Shown here piece by piece: positions 12,913-13,585 of a stretch of 13,585 nt of DNA; the first letter of the stretch is position 1; every line of letters starts with the position of its first letter. Below the pieces are notes generated by a model, which worked only from the letters and a program-made list of their open reading frames with translations, had not been told where the DNA came from and searched no databases. Where the stretch lies: positions 1 through 13,585 of the forward strand of contig JAEEOX010000028.1 of assembly GCA_016284485.1 (NCBI GenBank). The letters run 5' to 3'. This stretch comes from Bacillota bacterium (GTDB lineage: Bacteria; Bacillota; Clostridia; Peptostreptococcales; Anaerovoracaceae). A program made the translations under genes and the position numbers.

Positions 12913-13585
12913 ATGAAAAGGGGGCGCCCATTGGATACATGTTCTGAAAAACAGGAAGTTTTGTCGCAGGACGCTTCGGGCTTCGTGCTGCTGTCCGAAG
13001 CGGTGCCGCAGATCGTGCAGGAGATGCGATACTTTACGACGTTCAACTGCACGGGCGCGCGGGTGGACGGTTATGAGGAGCCCGTGGCGCTGCTGACGAA
13101 GGAAGCTGCGGAGGCGCTGCGGCAGGCCGCGGAAGAGGCGGAAGGCATGGGTTTTCGCCTGCGCGTATTCGACGCCTACCGGCCGGTGCGGGCGGTGGAA
13201 TGCTTCGAACGGTGGGAACTGACCGCCGACGAGCGGATGAAGCCCTATTTCTTCCCGTCCATCGACAAGGCGACGATCTTCCGGGAGAGCTACATCGCGC
13301 GGCGCTCCAGTCACAGCCGCGGCAGCACGCTCGACGTGACTCTTCTGGACATGAAGACCGGCCTCGACCTCGACATGGGCGGACCCTTCGATCTCTTCGA
13401 CGACATTTCGGGCACGTTCTCCGAGCGCATCACGCGGGAGCAGCAGGAAAACCGCATGCTGCTGCGCGCTTTGATGGATCGGGCAGGCTTTCGCGGCGCG
13501 CAGAGCGAATGGTGGCACTTTACGCTGCGGAATGAACCTTATCCCGATACGTATTTCGATTTTCCCGTATGCCGCGCATCGGTGG
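12913..13585 (+). CDS. D-alanyl-D-alanine dipeptidase, VanX family (3' end cut by the window)
   Basis: 224 codons are visible and no stop is reached. The enzyme is a zinc peptidase (M15D) that hydrolyses the dipeptide D-Ala-D-Ala. Conserved residues from the ATG at 12913: DAYRP (87-91) with the transition-state Arg90; SSHSRGSTLD (132-141) with zinc ligands His134 and Asp141; EWWH (199-202) with catalytic Glu199 and zinc ligand His202. Spacing is as in VanX/DdpX, and the ending YFDFPV is where such proteins finish, so only a few residues are missing. Start uncertain: ATG 12913 has GGGG 4 bases before it; TTG 12931 has AGGGGG 6 bases before it. No vanH, vanA or regulator is visible, so it may serve peptidoglycan turnover or D-Ala-D-Ala use rather than resistance. 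Codon use (GCG, CGG, CGC, GAC) differs from its neighbours. Confidence 0.93.
   Translation, partial: MKRGRPLDTCSEKQEVLSQDASGFVLLSEAVPQIVQEMRYFTTFNCTGARVDGYEEPVALLTKEAAEALRQAAEEAEGMGFRLRVFDAYRPVRAVECFERWELTADERMKPYFFPSIDKATIFRESYIARRSSHSRGSTLDVTLLDMKTGLDLDMGGPFDLFDDISGTFSERITREQQENRMLLRALMDRAGFRGAQSEWWHFTLRNEPYPDTYFDFPVCRASV

Noticed and set aside
12913..13585. Vancomycin resistance cluster
   Set aside because: Only a VanX-type peptidase is visible; no vanH, vanA/B ligase, vanS or vanR lies in the window, so resistance cannot be claimed.

Overview
The window looks like a chromosomal segment of a low-to-moderate GC Bacillota, most likely an anaerobic member of the class Clostridia. The grounds are strong AGGAGG-type ribosome binding sites, sigma-A-like promoters (TTGnnn-17-TATAAT), a DinR/LexA-type SOS box, a class II aldolase of clostridial type, a MurT/GatD pair, an Fe-S flavoprotein and an aldo/keto reductase with a bacterial ferredoxin tail. 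No species can be named from the sequence alone. There is no tRNA, rRNA, CRISPR array, insertion sequence or phage gene.

Layout. (1) 45-215, minus: a 56-codon ORF encoding a signal peptide and a short acidic tail, with its own promoter; it may be the broken 5' end of a larger surface protein. (2) 517-2553, minus: an operon of a membrane-anchored MltG/YceG-like protein, class II fructose-bisphosphate aldolase and a CxxCxxC flavodoxin-fold protein, closed by a hairpin at 466-492. (3) 2643-4677, plus: an operon for an RluA-family pseudouridine synthase, signal peptidase I and SmpB, ending at a very good intrinsic terminator (4682-4715). Its promoter is divergent from that of operon 2, the two -35 boxes meet at 2613, and rluA appears to be leaderless. 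(4) 4720-10687, minus: murT-like, gatD-like, uvrA and a ferredoxin-type aldo/keto reductase, tightly spaced. (5) 10871-12847, plus: uvrB, divergent from operon 4. One SOS box (10785-10798) lies between the two divergent promoters, so LexA could sense damage for both uvrB and the uvrA operon. (6) 12913-end, plus: a VanX-type D-Ala-D-Ala dipeptidase, cut by the window edge, with different base and codon use from everything before it.

Most unusual point: the GatD-like protein keeps the overall amidotransferase fold signature, but both residues of the catalytic dyad are replaced. The glycine of ATGNS stands where ICGGY has its nucleophilic Cys, and YIIGP stands where the family has YxHGP. Its MurT-like partner also departs from the family in its P-loop and in the DUF1727 motifs, while keeping a four-Cys zinc ribbon. 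Together they look like a MurT/GatD-derived pair that no longer hydrolyses glutamine, and they are co-transcribed with uvrA under a probable SOS operator. The remaining genes are ordinary housekeeping genes.
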